This document shows, in pieces, positions 12,999-25,850 of a stretch of 64,000 nt of DNA. The first letter of the stretch is position 1. The number at the start of each line of letters is the position of its first letter. The notes beneath the pieces are model-generated. The model was given only the letters and a program-made list of their open reading frames with translations. It was not told where the DNA came from and did not search any database. This DNA comes from Pithys albifrons albifrons (Eukaryota > Chordata > Aves > Passeriformes > Thamnophilidae): NCBI RefSeq assembly GCF_047495875.1, contig NC_092497.1, positions 65,557,492 through 65,621,491 of the forward strand. Direction: 5' to 3'. Both the position numbers and the translations under genes were made by a program.

Positions 12999-14369
12999 GG
13001 GAGGAGGAAGTCAATCTGCTCACAAAAATGGAAGGTTTAACTGAATAATACAAAAGTTTTCACAGGGTCCCAATGAGAAGACCCAGTAAGTTTTTCCACT
13101 TTATTGTTTGTAAAGTTGAGGTCTGATTCACTAAAATATTAATAACCTATTTCTGATGGTTACATGAATTTCTGTTGAAGGGAAGTTCTTCTTGGGAAGT
13201 CCCTGTACAGTCTTGTCTAAACTCAGTTTCCTTAGTAAACGTTTTCAAACATATGACAGTAATTCTCATTTCTTCACTGAACAGAGAGAAGTATTTTATA
13301 AACTTCTATTTAGTACATGAACAATTTTGCATTATTTTTGTCATATATTAATATATTTTAAAATAAAATGTATCAAATAAATTAAAACCTCCAGAAAACA
13401 GTCTCTTAATTTAGACACATGTCCTACAAACAAATTTTACAGCAGCCTGTTTAGAAGGTCAAAAAAAAGCAGACATGAGAAATTCTGTGTTCCATCCTGG
13501 ATCAATGTATTCCTTTGATTAGCCTCACAAAATGATTCATGTCCAAGGTTCTAAATATTTCTGAACTGAACCGGTAGGTTTTTCACTCTAAATTTTCAGG
13601 TGCACTCTGAAACGCATATATTTTAAGGAGATACAGACTTGAAGCTGCAAAAAACCTCACCATGCTTTCAGCTCTTCTGATTCACCTGTCTAAAATGAAT
13701 ACTGGCTTATAAAGGTAGACAAAGACATTGATCTGTCCTGAGACTGTAATTCTAACACCCAGGAACAATTCTAACACCTAGAAATAATAGCAGAACTCAA
13801 AGCCTTTATAAGGGAGGTTTCTACCTTTTTTGTGATGAAGTCAAGGACATCAGGGTCTCACAGACCTCTGTAAACAATAAAATCTTCAATGCATTTTCTC
13901 CAAACCCTAACTAGTTGTTAGCTTGGATGGTGTCCTTTGACTAAGTAATTCCCCTTCTGTTAACCTTTGACTTCTCTCTCTCTAGGAGAGAGTGGTCTCC
14001 TTCTCAGGAGGGTACTGCCCTTAATCCATTTTAACCTTCTCAATTTAACTGCAGGAATCCTGGGCTCCATTCTCCCTTCTCACTCCCTAGACAGCTACTC
14101 ATTTACTGATCAGACTTTCAGGGAATGATTCAAATCCAATAGTCCTACCAAAGTAAAGTCTTGCATTTCAGTAAACAAGAAATCTTTCAATGTTCGTGTT
14201 CAAACCCACATCGTTCACCACAAAGTCAGCTTGCAAAATGATATCTGCAAAATAGCTGAAAGTTCAATACTTCATACAAGTACCTGCAGTCCTGTCACTT
14301 TCCTACTACACAATGTCAGGAAGGGTTTGGATTAAAAAAAATAATTCTGCTATTGATGTCTGTAGATTG
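12999..14369. other. KIAA2026 intron 5, unassigned
   Basis: This is AT-rich intron between two LTR elements. I see nothing assignable. Confidence 0.65.
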
Positions 14370-14715
14370 CATACCCCTGTGAACAGAGACACACTGCAGA
14401 CAAGTTAATGGAGAAAGATAGAAGGTTTTATTAGAAGGACCTTCCACGATCAAACCCTGGGGGTTTGACCCCTCGGTCAGGAAGTCTCAGGGTTAAATAC
14501 CCCTCATGGACATCCAATCCAAAGTTCCCATTTCTCTCTAATGCCCACCCAAAAGTCCTGCCAATCTACCCCCTTCGTGATGGGGAGGCAGTTAGGCCTT
14601 CTTCTGTTGTTTGTCTTCTGTTATCTTGCAGGTGTCTGCTGCAAAACAGCTCGACCTTGACCAGGCCTGCTAGCTGGTGGGAAAGGCACTTTAATATTCA
14701 GACTTAAGATCAGGG
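14370..14715 (-). mobile_element. LTR-like element, antisense
   Basis: This GC-richer block has an LTR-like layout on the minus strand. A TATTTAACCC TATA-like box lies near 14490, and an AATAAA polyadenylation signal lies about 65 bases downstream near 14427. I found no clean terminal TG...CA pair with a matching target duplication, so boundaries and family are uncertain. Confidence 0.5.
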
Positions 14716-17700
14716 CAACTCAGAAAAGACTCTATGATTCTAAAAGCTTTCTAAAATTGCATTAAATCACATCCTTAGGCATCACTGTGATAGCAAAAGT
14801 TAAGTACATACAAGGTATCTACAGAATAGCTCAATTAACAGTTTCACACACAAAAGAAAAATTACTTCAGATCACAAGAGAAGCTGATTATCTGCAAGGC
14901 AGTAAGAAGATTTCCATTCATATGCTGCAATTCCCACTGATTTGATCAGACACAGAAGACCTAGGGAAAAATGGCATCCAAAATGTCAGAAACTGATAGT
15001 TGTTACACTGAGTACTGATCAGGACAGAAGGTGCTACTTTACCATCTCTTCTTTTAAAAGAAATTTCATATATTAGATAGAAGTCTCCATGTCATCCTAA
15101 ATATACAGGCAGAATGCTTCACTATCATGTGTTTGTCAAAATTATTTTTTCAGCAGTATCACTCCAGTTGTGGAATTAGGCTATTTTGCATATCCTGACC
15201 AATTGGATAGTTGTAGAAAATTTCTAAGAGCTCATATTCAACCAAGCAGCCATGCATATTAAATATACAGTATAAATTTTAAGCAAAGAAGAAGGAAAAA
15301 TGCAATAAAATCTCAAAAGAATTTTTAGCCAGTATGTTCTAGTTCAGGCTTCTAATTGTCTCCTGGCTGCTTGTAATTCCATCTATGTAATTTCACACTT
15401 TTTTTTATCAATTCAATTTTTATTCCTGTTTTTAGTTACACTATTTTATAATTAAAGGATTCTAGCTTAGACGTTCCTTAGGGAACTTTCCTCCATCCTT
15501 TCACTAGATAGTGCACAGAAAATTAAACTTAAATCCTTCAAGTACCCTTTCTGCACCTTTCACTTTCTGATTTCCCATTAGGGCACACAAAGAAATTGTA
15601 AATCTCATCTCCCTGTGTACTATATAGAAAGGAGAGGAACTGTTTAGTAGCTGAAGGGATAGACTTTTTAGAGCACCCCTGACAGTAATACTACATACAA
15701 CTTCACATGCCACAAAAAGGCATTTTTCCTGTCAAAATCAGTCCCACTCCCTTCTGCCCTCAGATGCTTATTCCTGTTCTTACAACTACTGCTCAGAGCG
15801 TGTCAGAATACAAGCACAGGTATTTGTGCAACTGCATGATAAATTGCACTGAGAAACGGACCTGTCTTACAAACAGCTTAGCAGCAGAAAAAGAGTAGTT
15901 AGGTTTATCACAGACTAACTCTCATCATGCAGCTGAACAAAGAATTTCGCTAGCCTGTCTCATGGGGTGGCACAGAAAACAGAAGTTTCCAGACACGGAG
16001 AGCAGGAACTATTTATCTGGCAGCAGTTTTGGCTTATGTCGGTTGAAAGCATATGTGAAATTGCAGCATCGCTTCAGAATCGTGGCGAGAGTTCAAGAGC
16101 ACAGTGGAACTCTGTTCAAAATTACAGAACTGAGGTCAAATTTAATTTTCCTCTCTAAACAGTTAAAGCAAACTAGCACAAAGCAAATCATGTAACTGGT
16201 ACAAACTCACCAGTAATCAAGCCAGAGGACAAGACTTTTTAAAAGGAAAAATACTACTAACAGCTAATTCAAAAGACAGTACAAGTGTACAAGAGTAAAG
16301 AAACAAAATGTTTTAGTCAACCAAACAGATTTATTGCTTCATTGTTGTAGAAGAAACTTGTTGAAATGCCCACACTTAAAATTATCCATGGCTTTCCATT
16401 ACATAAGACTGTTCTAATTTGCTTTTAACTTGCCAAACAAAAATCTGTCAAGTAATTTGTTGTCTCAAGCTGATGTTCTGAAAAGTGTCAGATACAACCA
16501 GTCCAACTACCTACAAAACTGAGGGAAACCAATAAGCTTATTCATGCTAAAAAAGTCTTACAGCTCAGCTCTTTCATTATAGTCTCCACTACTTTCAAGT
16601 TCTGCAGAAGGAATTCCTTTTATGTACTCTAGAATGGTCTTCTAGGAAACAAAAGGGAGGTTAAGACTAAGGTAAGGTTATATCTAAAAGTCTTACTATC
16701 AGTTAGACAAGCTATGTTTCTAATATGTGCTAGTATTTAACATAACATGGCCTTGAGGATTTCTCTCAGCGACATGTGCTAGTAATTACTATAACTGGAA
16801 TTACCAAGGAGATCAGCCATGAACAAAAATCAATAAAGTTACCATGAAGTTGTAAGATCATGATAATCTTTGGGTTAAAACAAGAAAGAAGTCCATGAAC
16901 ATGAGCATACATGAATAAAACAAGCTTTTGCATTAGGTCCAATTTCCATTATCAAATAAAAGCAATGTTTTACTTAGTAGTCTATGCACTTCAGAAAAAA
17001 CTGAACAAACTTGATTCTGGATGCTGCTGAAACCACCACTGTCATTTACTCAGTGCTGAAGAATAGAAGTCTGTCTTTTCTCCAGTTTTTCAGCTATCTG
17101 ACTTAATTACACATGGTATTAGACATAAAAAATGACATCCTAATGACTTCCCTTATAAAGTGAAACCTAATTTTAGCAATTCAAATTTATGATTATTCAT
17201 CTAATTTAATGTCTATTTGTATATTTGGAATATAAATATGGAACTTCCCTGATAATTAGGTTTTTAGAAATCAGTATTTCACTTTACTATTTCCTCACAA
17301 CCACTTCTTCAGTAATCAATCCTAACCCTTTTTCTTTACATAAAATTTCTAACAACACGTGTTCAGGGATCCAGAAGCACGGCCTGATAGGTCTGTACAA
17401 GCACAAAGAAAGATTGTCCTTACCTCACAACTTCTGAATGCTGAATGAGTTCTATCTTAACTCCCCTGTACTTAAGAGTTTGGTATTTTTAAGACGATGC
17501 AATTAGAACTAAACATAGTATTCCTGCTGAAGTCATGCAACTTACTTACATAATGACATTATCAGATTTCAGTTCAAAGAGCAATTATGACATATTTAGC
17601 ATTTGTCTACCCTTGAAGAAGTCTTGTTCATACAGTTTTAGTAGCAGACTAAAAGTCTCACCTATACTAAGATTATTGATATGCTGTAGCATACTCTCAT

Positions 17701-18669
17701 TTTTTGTTTTTTCTTGTATTGTTGACATAGCCTTTCTGATAACCTCTTGACATTCTTATCATAATACCAATTTATGGTTTAGCAACTGCAAAATGATTTC
17801 AAGATAAGACTGTTTTTATTCCTTTGGGTATTTTAATAATTATTATTCTAAGTATAAATTGTTTCTGCATGAGACTGTAGACAGTCACTTGAATTGAAAG
17901 AAGCCTAATTTCTAAGGTTTAGGGAAAAACATTTTTATCTACTACCTTTCATAGGAATGCCACAGAAACGCCTAGTTCAATAAACAGAACCACAATGAAA
18001 AAATTAAGAATTCACTGTAGAGTTCACTTGAATGAGTAGTATCCACGCATTTAAACATATCTACCATCTAAATTAAAATTACTGCCGCCTACAAAAGCCA
18101 AAACATCGTAGATTTTCTTGTCTGTTACTTTTTGAAGTTTTCAGCTGCACAGACTGAGTGATCCAGCGTACATTGCTAATATTTGTGTATCAATATGACA
18201 TCCAAAGTCAGATAGCATGCTTTCTGGTACAACCTACTTCAATAAAAATGAAACAAAACCAATTTTAATAACTTGCAAACAAAAGGAGTTATGAATCCTA
18301 GTAAACAATGTAAGAGTCAGCTCTCTAAAAGTTCTGACACGAGAATTCTATCCCGTAATTGCTTTTTGGTAAGAATTTGTTCACAGCACAGAATGCTCAC
18401 ATGTTTAATTGAAATGAACTACTCCTTCTAAGGTATTACCACTATCCAGAGTTATTTTGGCAGTGAAAAGTGTTAAAATAGTTATTGAATTCACTTACCA
18501 TAAAAACATTGAGAACAGACACTACATACAGGAAAGACTGCGATTACAGTTTCCAGGTATCACATGAGGTTTTAGGCAGTTGCTGAACAGCATAAAAATC
18601 TTCAGCTGAGAGGACTCAGCAAATAACTGTTTCATACCCATGCAAGAGAAAGCTTTTAATGTCACATAC
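14716..18669. other. KIAA2026 intron 5, segment near exon 5
   Basis: This is AT-rich intron. Exon-like block A lies at 16562-16641. Two overlapping short open frames on the plus strand near 15962-16195 show no family resemblance. Otherwise nothing was seen. Confidence 0.6.
16562..16641 (-). CDS. Exon-like block A, possible alternative KIAA2026 exon
   Basis: This 80-nt block lies on the minus strand between acceptor CTTTTGTTTCCTAG|A and donor GAGCT|GTAAGA. Only one frame is open; it starts in phase 0 and encodes KTILEYIKGIPSAELESSGD and a few more residues, leaving in phase 2. It would join in frame to KIAA2026 exon 5 upstream and to block B downstream. I do not recognise the protein. It could be an alternative KIAA2026 exon, part of a nested gene, or chance. 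Confidence 0.45.
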
Positions 18670-18759
18670 CGATTTCTTTTTCATGTCCTCCAGATCTTTG
18701 AGTTCATTCTCAATCTTTGTGATTAATTCCCTGAGTTCATCAAGATTAGTGCAAATAAG
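18670..18759 (-). CDS. KIAA2026: KIAA2026 exon 5
   Basis: This exon is 90 nt (30 codons), phase 0 on both sides, between acceptor TTGTTTTTTAG|C and donor AAATCG|GTATGT. It encodes LICTNLDELRELITKIENEL followed by KDLEDMKKKS, a short amphipathic, probably coiled-coil helix. It joins in frame to exon 6 (phase 0). It would also join in frame to the exon-like block at 16562-16641, which matters for the possible alternative 3' end. Confidence 0.93.
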
Positions 18760-21700
18760 CTAAAAAACAAATGATACAAACACTTGGTGAGGTGGGACTT
18801 GGAAAATGTACAACGTAGTTAAATAAAATGTAAAAGCACAGTATTTTTATTTTTATTATAGCATTTTTAGCGGAAAAAAAAAACCAAAAATCAGGACTTG
18901 AAAGCAAGAAAATCTCATAAAATATTATTTCCTTCAGACATAAATCATACCTGTAAGCTTCTATTTAAAAATGTAGGTATTTTCTTAAAACTTCTGTGAA
19001 TGACAACTACAAAATTTGTCTCAAGTACAGTAATGAACTGGAACACCTTTGAGTACCAAACTACTCCCTGGTGAACTAAAGTATACTAGCTCTGGAGTAT
19101 GCTGTGGTTATAATATATTACACTTATTACAACTTTTTTCTGAGCGTAACTTTCTGTGCTTACAGAGTGTTCCATTGCAGAAGGGGTTCAAGAGGCAGGT
19201 GGACCTGGTGATATGGTGGAGTGGTTACAGCAGTGGTGCTTGGGTGCACAGCTGGCTGGAGGATCTTGAAGGACTCTTCCAACCTTGATGATTCTATGAT
19301 TCTAAAGCAATGTAGCTGTCTATCAAATCTACCTACTTATGTATGTTTTGAGAGAGTATTATGTTCTTCTTATTCCTGTCCCTAGAAATCAGCTTTTTCA
19401 TTGCAGAAGATGAATGCCAGTATCTTGGAAAAATCGTCAAATGGAAGTAATCTGTACATTTCGTCTTACCATCACAGGGCAATTTAGGACTTAACTGGAG
19501 ATTATTAAGCTGTTTGGTTCTTTCAGGTTAAGACTTGCTTTTTCTGAATACCCTTAGGTGGAAATATTTCCATTATTACTGAAAACATGTTAAAATAATT
19601 TAAGAAAATAAAAAAATATTAAAAGAAACAACTGTACAAAACCCACTCCAGAAAAACTGTTTTTTATCATACAACTGCTAATTATTTTTCCCACATCAGT
19701 AATTCATAGCAATATATTTTTACATCAAATTCATGTACAGTTTTAGATTTGTAGTAATTTCATATTAAAAAAAGCCTTTCGCTGTTAAAACACAGAACTG
19801 ACACTTACAGCTGAATGCATAAATTTCAGAAACCTCTAATACATACGTACCTTTTTTCATAACACTTGTGTACGTTTGAAGAATTGAGGAATTGGAATTC
19901 GTAGTTTTCACATTTAGAATAGCTAATTAAAAAGAAAATTGACACTGTCTTGCCACAGACAATGTATGCAAAATTAACTTGCAAAAGGTATCTCTCAAGT
20001 CAGGAAACAGAATTATCATGTGTAACTTTAGTAGGTTCAACATGAATGTTTGTCCTGCACTTAAAGAAGTTCCACATAACTAAGATATAAACTGAGGCCA
20101 AACACTGGCTTTTCTTTTCCTGTCTGGCTTGTGAAGTAAACCATGACACTGTACCATTATGCCAAACATGGCAAGTATGGCACATAAAGTCCTGGACAAG
20201 AGCCAATAAAGGCATTGATAAAGATTTTCCCTATACAATTACAATCCGCTCTTTTGACCAAATACCTGATAATTCAGTTACTAAATTTTTCACTGCCTTT
20301 TATTTCTCCTGTGAAACCAATCCAAACTACATCAATGTGAAAAACAATTCCAGTATATGAAGTTTAGTTGTCTTGGGGCTGGAGATGGCAGAGAAGAGTA
20401 ATCAAATCTCTAAGTTCCAGTTCTCATCAGAGGAGGTCTACATTTGAGGCTCATGTCTGTGAGTCAATTACCCACTGGTAAATCAAGGAAAGTAACTGCA
20501 GCTGATCTTGGAGGATTTATAGTCAAAATCAGTTTACTATTTGATATACTCCAATAGTGCACTGGAAACTGCAATAAAAAAGGTTCAAGAAAAAATTCAT
20601 ATTGTTTTCGTTCATTTACAGTTGATTTGAGATGCGGATATAAGGATGCACACTGATGGGGAAGAAACTATTTCTGAAACTTCTCTCACTTGGTTAACAT
20701 TTCCCACCTTACAGGAGGAAGCCACTGTTTTGAAGGAAAGATGAACAGTAACAACAAAGTGTAGTGTATTTTGTATGATCATTTTGATATGGAACCTAGA
20801 TGCTATTTCTCCTAAGGAGACTTTCATTTATGTTTCAGTGTTCTTTACTCCTGATTGTTAATTGGCAGAACTTAGCAATTCAATTCCCTGTGAACAACAC
20901 TGCCTTTCTAAGTTGTTTTGTATGTTTTAATGGGTAAGTTAACATGAATGTAAAAGGAAAGGTATTAATGCTACAATCTAATAATTTTGTCACATTCTGA
21001 TAGCTTACTGATAGTTTCACATACAGCTCTTGAAGAATACATTTTCTAATCATCTATCATAAGAAAAACAATCTGAGGAGAAAAAACATTTCCTTTATAA
21101 ATATTAGGCATTTTAAATCTTAGGATTAATAGTACAATTTGCTCACAAACTTTTTTGTTAATAATTGATTTTAACATATAATTTGTGTCACTGCGCATAT
21201 TAAAAACTTACTAATATTATTCCGCTTTAATGCCAAGTTGTGATTTTCAGGTAAGGGATCTATACTTAAGTACAGAACCTAATCTTATAAAATAAATTGC
21301 CTTATGGTTGGTTTCGGTTTATTTTTACACTTGCAGGCTGCAGGCACATGAAACATATATTGAAGCACACATTACTAGACTCCAAAAGCCTTAGTATTAT
21401 TCCAATTATAAACACTTTAGTATCTGCAAGTACTTCCACCAGTTATACCAATCCTGTCTGTCCTCTTGAAAAAGGCAGGTTAAGTTGCTAAAAAGTCCCC
21501 TAATAAGATTAAACTGCTCAATACTAATCAATCAGAGCCTGCCCTAAACTAGATAAAACTCCTAGCTTTGATCAAAAAAGTCAGAAATATTTTGTTACAT
21601 TTTAATTTAAGTTTTTACATAGACAAATACATGCTTAGATATGTAAATGCATGTAGCTAAAAGGCTGGGCTAAGTTGTAGACAATGTTTTAGACAGACTA

Positions 21701-22658
21701 CTTCCATGCAGTAGTTTAATACTGTAAAAAATTATTTCAAATCTAACTGTATAGATCCATGCTCTGCAGGTAATGTGCTTGGAAAAATAAAATTTTTAGA
21801 CACTGCACCTGTATTTTAGAGCTGCTAGGAAACATTTTAAATATTACCATTACAACATAGACCAAAGACAGTTTACATTTAACTATCAGTCATTTCTCAG
21901 TACTGACTGTTAGTAATCAATTTTATCACCAGAAATTCAACTAGCATCATCTGAAACACATCATCATCATCATGGAATAAACTGACTCAGTGCTGGGGTT
22001 TGCCAAACAGTTATAATTTAGTGTGTGTCTACTGGTCAAAATAGCACTGATTGCTTCCTGAAGTAAAAAAAAAACAGCCAAAGGAGAACATCAATCCAAG
22101 TAGGCACGCAGTTGTAAATAGCAAACCAGAGCTGAAGTACTGTAACACTTCTACAACAGCATCATAAAACCACATTTATCATGATTAATACTCTTGGTGA
22201 TCTCTGGCTTCTAAGGAGTAAGTGTTGCAAGCAAGGTGAGTGCAGTTGCCTACAAATTTTTTGCAAGTCCTTCAGTTAACCAAGATGGATTTCAATTCAA
22301 TAACCATTGTCACACCTCATACAAAACCCAAGTCATTTTATCCCAGAAAATTGTATCTGGGATATAATTTCATTACCAGCTCCTAGCTATTACAAGTTTT
22401 ATTGTAACAGATATATCTGAGATCCTAAACAACACTGTGGTACAGTGTGCAAGATGCATATAATAAAATCACTAAAACATTCTCTACCAAGAAAGGGTGA
22501 AATGCACTTTAAAAAGTACTATCAGATTAAACCTTTTAAACTAGAAGAAGGAAATTCAGCTTTAATTAGGATTTCCAACATGTCTATTAGAAACCAAAGG
22601 ACTTACTTCAGAGACATTCAGATTTCAAGTGCTTAAAACAGAAATTAAAATAATTTAC
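18760..22658. other. KIAA2026 intron 4
   Basis: This intron is AT-rich. It holds one short CR1 3' fragment (19150-19303) and a short ATC trinucleotide run near 21960. Nothing else could be assigned. Confidence 0.7.
19150..19303 (+). mobile_element. CR1 LINE, short 3' end
   Basis: This is about 150 bp of CR1 3' end in plus orientation. It runs from a GGGGTTCAAGAGGCAGGTGG-type block to the terminal GATGATTCTATGATTCTAAA tail. Confidence 0.8.
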
Positions 22659-22735
22659 CTGAAATTCTGGTATGGTAGACTTCCTGACACCTTTCCTCTT
22701 CTTTGTAATTGCTTTTTTAGATAGTGATTTTTTTC
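22659..22735 (-). CDS. KIAA2026: KIAA2026 exon 4
   Basis: This exon is 77 nt, between acceptor TTTAATCTTACAAG|G and donor TTTCAG|GTAAAT. Two bases complete the Gly codon split with exon 3, and it ends in phase 0. It encodes a basic stretch (SKKAITKKRKGVRKS) ending in TIPEFQ, which continues the lysine-rich tail of exon 3. The exon is too short to find by open reading frame alone; it rests on splice sites, phase and family similarity. Confidence 0.88.
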
Positions 22736-23596
22736 CTTGTAAGATTAAAAGAGAAGAGCTTCATAATGCTGTTTGTTGTACTTCGTTAATAAAACCAAAT
22801 TACACAGAGAATTGAAAGCTAAACTGTAACTAACAAATGGCTTACAGTAAACATGATGAATCAGAACTAGACTCAGCAAGAGCAAACATTAAACAAGTAT
22901 CTGTGGAGTGCAGTCTTCTGGGGTGGGGGGAAGGACAAAAAAGAAAAAGAAAAAAGAAGAAAAGGAACAAATCCACTACAATTCCAGTAATACAGCACCT
23001 AAAAATTTAAGTCATAAAAGAAACATTCACACCATTCTTCTGAAAGGAGTGAAATTCAGAACTTATGGCACAAACTTAAAAACATAGCACCTTACCTGCA
23101 AGATTAGTTCTCTGACACTGTAAAGTGAATCACACATTAGGATCTGGGATCTCTGTATCTTACAGTAAAAAGATACACTCAAAGTACAAGCAATATCTAG
23201 AAATCTCTGACTGAACATACAGAAGTTACCAATGAAATCAGATTATTGATATGTTTTTTCTGGATGAGGCAAAACCTAACATTTTCAGAAGAAAGCAAAC
23301 ACCTTCCTATAATGCAGTTCACACCCATCTGTGCTATATAATAACATGTATATAACAAAAAATCCCTTTGAAGTTAAGACAAATGCTTTACTGCCTACAG
23401 TGTCAGAGTCCACAAGTCACATGTATTTCTTGAATCAAGTTGTTATGTCACCAAGCAATATATGCAAGCCAGTAGAGTTTCTTATATGGTTATTCCTACA
23501 TTCACATGACAAATTGATACAAGACCACTTTTAATTTTTCACTCATGCCAAGATTATCATTCTAACATGACTACTGTGTTCACATTCATGAGTCTT

Positions 23597-23967
23597 GTAC
23601 ATATGTATGTATTTATGTATGGCCAGACTTCACAAATGCAGATTTGGGCAGGGCTCTCCCCACGTGCCCTTCCAGCCTGGGCAGTGGATTTTTTAGGTGA
23701 GGCACAGCGTGTGCAGAACTGGCCCTTTAACTCCTGAGGTCCATCTGCCACGGCTGAGCGAGCTTGGACAGTGACAGGGAAGTCCTCGGGACTGTCACAG
23801 CCCCAGGTACTAACCGGGGCTGACCCTGCTGAGCATTCGAGATCTGACGGGATGGGATGGCAGGGAGGCTTGAACTGCCAGGGGACGGTGGTCCATACTG
23901 AGACTCGAACTCAGGTCCTTGGGATTCAGAGTCCAAAGTGCTCTCCTTTACACCATGGGACTGCCCC
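23597..23967 (-). mobile_element. Composite tRNA-Gln / 5S-rRNA-like SINE, copy 1
   Basis: This is a 371-bp full-length SINE in minus orientation, flanked by an exact 11-bp target duplication TCATGAGTCTT (23586-23596 and 23968-23978). The head (about 23892-23966) reads as a tRNA-Gln derivative, with the D-arm block CATGGTGTAAAGG, the anticodon region GGACTCTGAATCC (CTG) and a B box GAGTTCGAGTCTC. It is followed at 23801-23856 by a block like the 5S rRNA A-box region, containing GCTCAGCAGGGTC and GGTTAGTACCTGG. An unidentified body and a TACATA-type simple tail complete it. Confidence 0.85.
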
Positions 23968-25599
23968 TCATGAGTCTTAAAAAAGAATTAAAAACCTTAA
24001 ACAAACAAAAAAAAACCTTGAAAAAATAATCATACAGTGTGAAATTTTTTGTCAACTAGTACAATTACAAGCACTTGGTAATGACACAAGCACAGGCAGA
24101 TTTGATATTTATAATAATGAAAATATTGGCAAATATTGCATTTAACTTTTTCGTAGCACATTCTTGTGTGTGCAAATGCATGTGTGCATACACACACACC
24201 TATTCACAGATATCTAGGCATCTGTATTTCCAGTTTATTTCACTGTGAGTTTCCGCAACACTTTACTTGAATTTGAAATAAAAACACTAAGGGACAAGGC
24301 ACAGGACTTGATGATTCTAGATCTAAAACTCCACATATAATCAAACTGTATAAAAATCAATAAACTAACCTACATTTGAAACTCCCCAAACTGAACACAT
24401 AAAAAAATTTACAGACACCTCAAGTACCAAAACCAAACAGATTTCACATTAAAGAATAAGGGATATAACAGAGAAACATGTTTATTAGAATAATGAACCA
24501 AATGTCCTGACAAGGGGCAAAAAAGTCAGCATTTCTATTATATACTTCATTAATATAGCTGAATTGAAAACATAATTGCTGCGACTGAGGACAGTGCTAT
24601 CCACTTACTGAACTAAAGTAGACCCTCATAACCTTTCTTGACAAACTGACTCAAAAAGAAGTCTGGTCATATGGTGGTTCCTCATTATAGTTCTGTAAAA
24701 AAATGTTATCTGGAAAGAACATGAAAAGATAAAAAACAGCACAGATAGACTCTCTTTCTTCTTCACAAAAAGGAAGATTTGAGTAAGTTTAAAATTAAAT
24801 TTTCACTTTACTTGAATATTTTAACATATTTTTCAACAAATGTTTATTTGAATATTTTCAGTGTCCAGTGCAGTATGACATATGATACAGTGTACTTAAA
24901 AAAATAACTGTCAATAGAAATAGTCTTCCTCTTTTTTCAATATATCATTGTGAGAAAGAGGTAAAAATTGTTAGAAAGAATTATAAGTAATTCAAAAACC
25001 AAATAAAATAAAAATCTCTTCCTTTGCATCAGCATCTGAAAAGTACAAAGCAGGAAAGATATCAGGTAACAGACAGACCAAGAATTAAAAGAAGCTTCAA
25101 GAAGCACAAGGAAAATGAGCCTTACCTTCTGTGCAAAGTGAATAAAGGAAAAAAAAAAGTTAGAGTATGACATATGAGTTATCATAAAGCATGCCTGTTG
25201 GAATATATGTACCAAAAAGACCTACACAATTCTCATCTGCCCTGAGCTGAGCATCTACCTATACAGAGAAGCACTACTGTCTTTTTCCCATTTTTTGACA
25301 CCAGATAACCTGTGGTGCAGGCATTGTTGGCTATCATATACCAAAAGCTAAGAAAACATTACAGATATTTGCACAATTAATATATACAGCAAACTACTTA
25401 TGGCAAGTTTATCTTCTATTTTAGTAACATCCTTATAAAATACAAAAGTGATATTAAAAAGAAGTTGTAGCAGTAGTACTGATAATGTCTCCCTTTTAAA
25501 AAAGCTTCTATCTATTTTTCTAAAGATTGTAATTCTCAACTTCAAACATCTGCCAACAATGTAACAGAGCCTATTCTTTCACAATCAGCAGCTCTCTCG

Positions 25600-25850
25600 T
25601 AATCCACATGTATTACGTAGGTGGAATATATTATAAAACAGTGTGTAAAAGCTCACCTTTGTAACCCAGAAGTGTGCTGCTTTTGTGGATTACCACCCAG
25701 CACCCAGACCTACAACTCTGTAATGAACTAAAATACCCTTTGTCTGTGTGTAATTGGCTCTGCCACATCTGGTCAGTAACCCTGTCTTGGGATAACAAAA
25801 TCGTTAAGGGGTAGACCAGTCAGCAGCTAGAGTGGCAGCTTCTGAAATCA
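25600..25850 (+). mobile_element. Possible LTR fragment
   Basis: This stretch has an LTR-like order of signals on the plus strand: GAATATATTATAAAACAG (TATA-like), a CACCCAGCACCCAGACC block, and then a GTCTGTGTGTAATTGGCTC block reminiscent of U5. No ends or target duplication were found. It is a weak call. Confidence 0.25.

Noticed and set aside
25638..25730. Another exon-like block on the minus strand (acceptor TTCATTACAG, donor AAAG|GTGAGC)
   Set aside because: It lies in a possible LTR, its phase is not needed by KIAA2026 exons 3 and 4, and the open stretch is only about 20 codons.
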